Origin: Trichostrongylus colubriformis
Lineage: Eukaryota > Nematoda > Chromadorea > Rhabditida > Trichostrongylidae
Length of the DNA stretch: 64,000 bases
Assembly: GCA_963978905.1 (NCBI GenBank)
Contig: OZ022260.1
Span: 19,580,334 to 19,644,333 of the forward strand
Direction: 5' to 3'
This document shows positions 62,395 through 64,000 of the stretch, piece by piece. The notes beneath the pieces were generated by a model. That model searched no databases. It saw only the letters and a list, made by a program, of their open reading frames with translations, and was not told the DNA's origin. Position 1 is the first letter of the stretch, and the number at the start of each line of letters is the position of its first letter. The position numbers and the translations under genes are program-made.

Positions 62395-63530
62395 CATCAC
62401 GCCACGAGTGTCGGTAAACGGACAAATGTGCGGCGGTACTCACTGCCGCGACGCTTGAGCTCACGCGTCGCGGCCTCCATCATGATGCGCGCTGGCGTGC
62501 TTATGAGCTCTAGGTCTTCTTATCTCATCGGGGGAGGCTCTTCGTGAGCAGCACATGAGATCTTCGTCTACACGGTGTGTGTAAAACAATGACTCCTAAC
62601 TCGCCGCTAAAGCGGCGAATCAAGAGCCGAGCGCGCTTCGCGCGCATTGCAAGGGAAGGAAGCCTCGACGTGTGGGCTAATATGGGCCGTCGCCAAATAT
62701 CGTTGTTGAGTTTATGACATCGGTGAGAAGAAAGCGACCTTTGTCGTCACAGTATGTATACTCAAGTGTATATTTCTACCTAAGCCTGCAAGGGAAGGAA
62801 GCCCCGACGTGGGGGGCTAATATGGGCCGTCGCCAAATATCGTTGTTGAGTTTATGACATCGGTGTGGAGAAAGCGACACTTGTCATCGCAGAATGTATG
62901 CTCAATTGTATATTTTAACCTAAGCCTGCAAGGGAAGGAAGCCCCGACGTGGGGGCTAATATGGGGTGTCGCAAAATATCGTTGTTGAGTTTATGACATC
63001 GGTGTGGAGAAAGCGACACTTGCCATCACAGAATGTATGCTCAAGTGTATATTTAAACCTAAGCCTGCAAGGGAAGGAAGCCCCGACGTGGGGCTAATAT
63101 GGGGTGTCGCAAAATATCGTTGTTGAGCTAGTATCGGTGAGACGGAAGCAACTCTGCATTCGCCGCTAAAGCGCGCCGGCCCCACAACAACGGGAACCGA
63201 AGGCTCCCGCAATTACTAAATAGGCGATTTGAAACCCCAATCGCAATGACCACGGATCATCCTCCTCTACTTCACCGCTGCCCCACAGTATCCTCCGTCT
63301 CGTCGGACTACACGATGAGACAACGTTGGCTTCCGTACCAATCATGCGTAGTACACTCTGCGAGTATCTCGCCACGTGCACTCTCTTACGCGGAGTGCGC
63401 AGACGGAGCGAAGAAACGGGAGAAAGCCTGTGCTCACTGACGACGAACCGCGACGCGAGCTCACGTGTTGCGGTAGTGAGTACCACCGCACATTTGTCCG
63501 TTTACCATTCCCCTCACGCCACAGGCATGT
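62395..63530. mobile_element. Inverted-repeat element enclosing a tandem array
   Basis: The left arm (about 62395-62482, containing GGTAAACGGACAAATGTGCG and GGTACTCACTGCCGC) and the right arm (about 63440-63530, read on the other strand, GGTAAACGGACAAATGTGCG and GGTACTCACTACCGC) are inverted copies. A second inner pair of GCCGCTAAAGCG palindromes lies near 62603 and 63164. Four copies of a 139-140-bp unit sit between them. No transposase was found. The outer ends may extend to about 62236 and 63575, where CGAGTGTGTAT recurs inverted. Confidence 0.7.
62648..63160. repeat. Tandem array, 139-140-bp unit, four copies
   Basis: TGCAAGGGAAGGAAGCC starts copies at 62648, 62787, 62927 and 63066 (spacings 139, 140, 139). 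Each contains GGCTAATATGGG, AAATATCGTTGTTGAG and, in the first three, TTTATGACATCGGTG and CTCAA(G/T)TGTATATTT. The last copy is truncated. Confidence 0.92.
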
Positions 63531-63575
63531 GAAATTCTGTTATGAAGATACACACTCGTAGGTACAGTCTGGTTC

Positions 63576-64000
63576 ATTTCTAAGAGCTACAATGATGATA
63601 TAGGTCTAACGCTTGGAATCCTCACTAGTTCTGTCATACATTGTAGTGTCTAGAGCACCGCCAATTTTGGTAGCTACTGTACTCATTGTTTCATGAAAAA
63701 TGGTTTACTGCCCATAATATTGTGTATTTATATTGAATATTTTGAAGTACTACATAGTATATAGATGTTTCCTGTTGTTCGATCAATTAAAGTTTCTACC
63801 TCTATTCGCTAAACACTTTGAATATGGTTCTATGCCGTCTTCGGCAGCAATTCAGTCTCTGTGCAAATGCTATTGATGCTTATATTGATGCTTATGATGC
63901 TTAAATCAAAGGTTAATTGCAATGAGGTAAAGTAATAGTATGTAGCTGTGTGAATGAAATAGCAACCAACATCAACCAGCAACCAACACCAATACCAAAA
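63576..64000. other. Right-edge sequence without recognised features
   Basis: AT-rich sequence with short repeats (TTGATGCTTA three times near 63880-63905 and ACCAACACCAA-type repeats at the very end). I see no exon. Confidence 0.4.

Noticed and set aside
62787..63160. CRISPR-like array at the 139-140-bp repeat
   Set aside because: The whole unit is repeated without unique spacers and the genome is eukaryotic, so this is a tandem repeat.

Overview
The window looks like nuclear DNA of a parasitic clade V nematode, most likely a strongylid such as a hookworm. The basis is protein-coding genes split by many introns, nematode-type splice acceptors (TTTTCAG or TTTTTAG), AT-rich spacers packed with short inverted-repeat elements, a Tc3-like DNA transposon and a nematode-type BEL/Pao LTR retrotransposon. 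The species assignment is inference; no species marker is present.

Four conserved host genes can be reconstructed exon by exon with matching splice phases. (1) A PHACTR-family RPEL-repeat gene on + (2753-8681, 5' end not found). (2) A sestrin gene on - (18556-11570, N-terminal exon not found), convergent with the first across about 2.9 kb. (3) A C-terminal Src kinase (CSK) gene on + (38903 to about 44756, SH3 exons not found). (4) A myotubularin-related gene of the MTMR10/11/12 pseudophosphatase type on + (51992-61263, 18 exons, about 682 residues, start to stop). The first three act respectively in actin/PP1 control, amino-acid and stress signalling to TORC1, and restraint of Src kinases. 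The fourth is a catalytically dead phosphoinositide-phosphatase relative. They do not form an operon or an obvious pathway.

The middle of the window is mobile DNA. A Tc3-like element with 211-bp inverted repeats and a broken transposase occupies 25544-27107. A structurally complete BEL/Pao retrotransposon lies on - at 28754-37225, with 312/314-bp LTRs, TATTG target duplications, a primer-binding site, gag-protease-RT, an RNase H-integrase reading frame one frame away, and a third reading frame with a coiled coil and zinc knuckles. A TTA-flanked MITE at 37414-37927 has termini that run into arrays of an 8-bp repeat.

Shorter repeats fill introns and spacers. They include a foldback family present once in a PHACTR intron and once in a sestrin intron, a TIR family with CATACTTTGCG ends, a palindromic GCGATTTTGCG family, 139-150-bp tandem repeats at 4.77-5.29 kb, and an inverted-repeat structure at 62.4-63.5 kb enclosing four copies of a 139-140-bp unit. 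Long stretches (1-2.7 kb, 18.6-25.5 kb, 44.8-52 kb) show no gene I can recognise.
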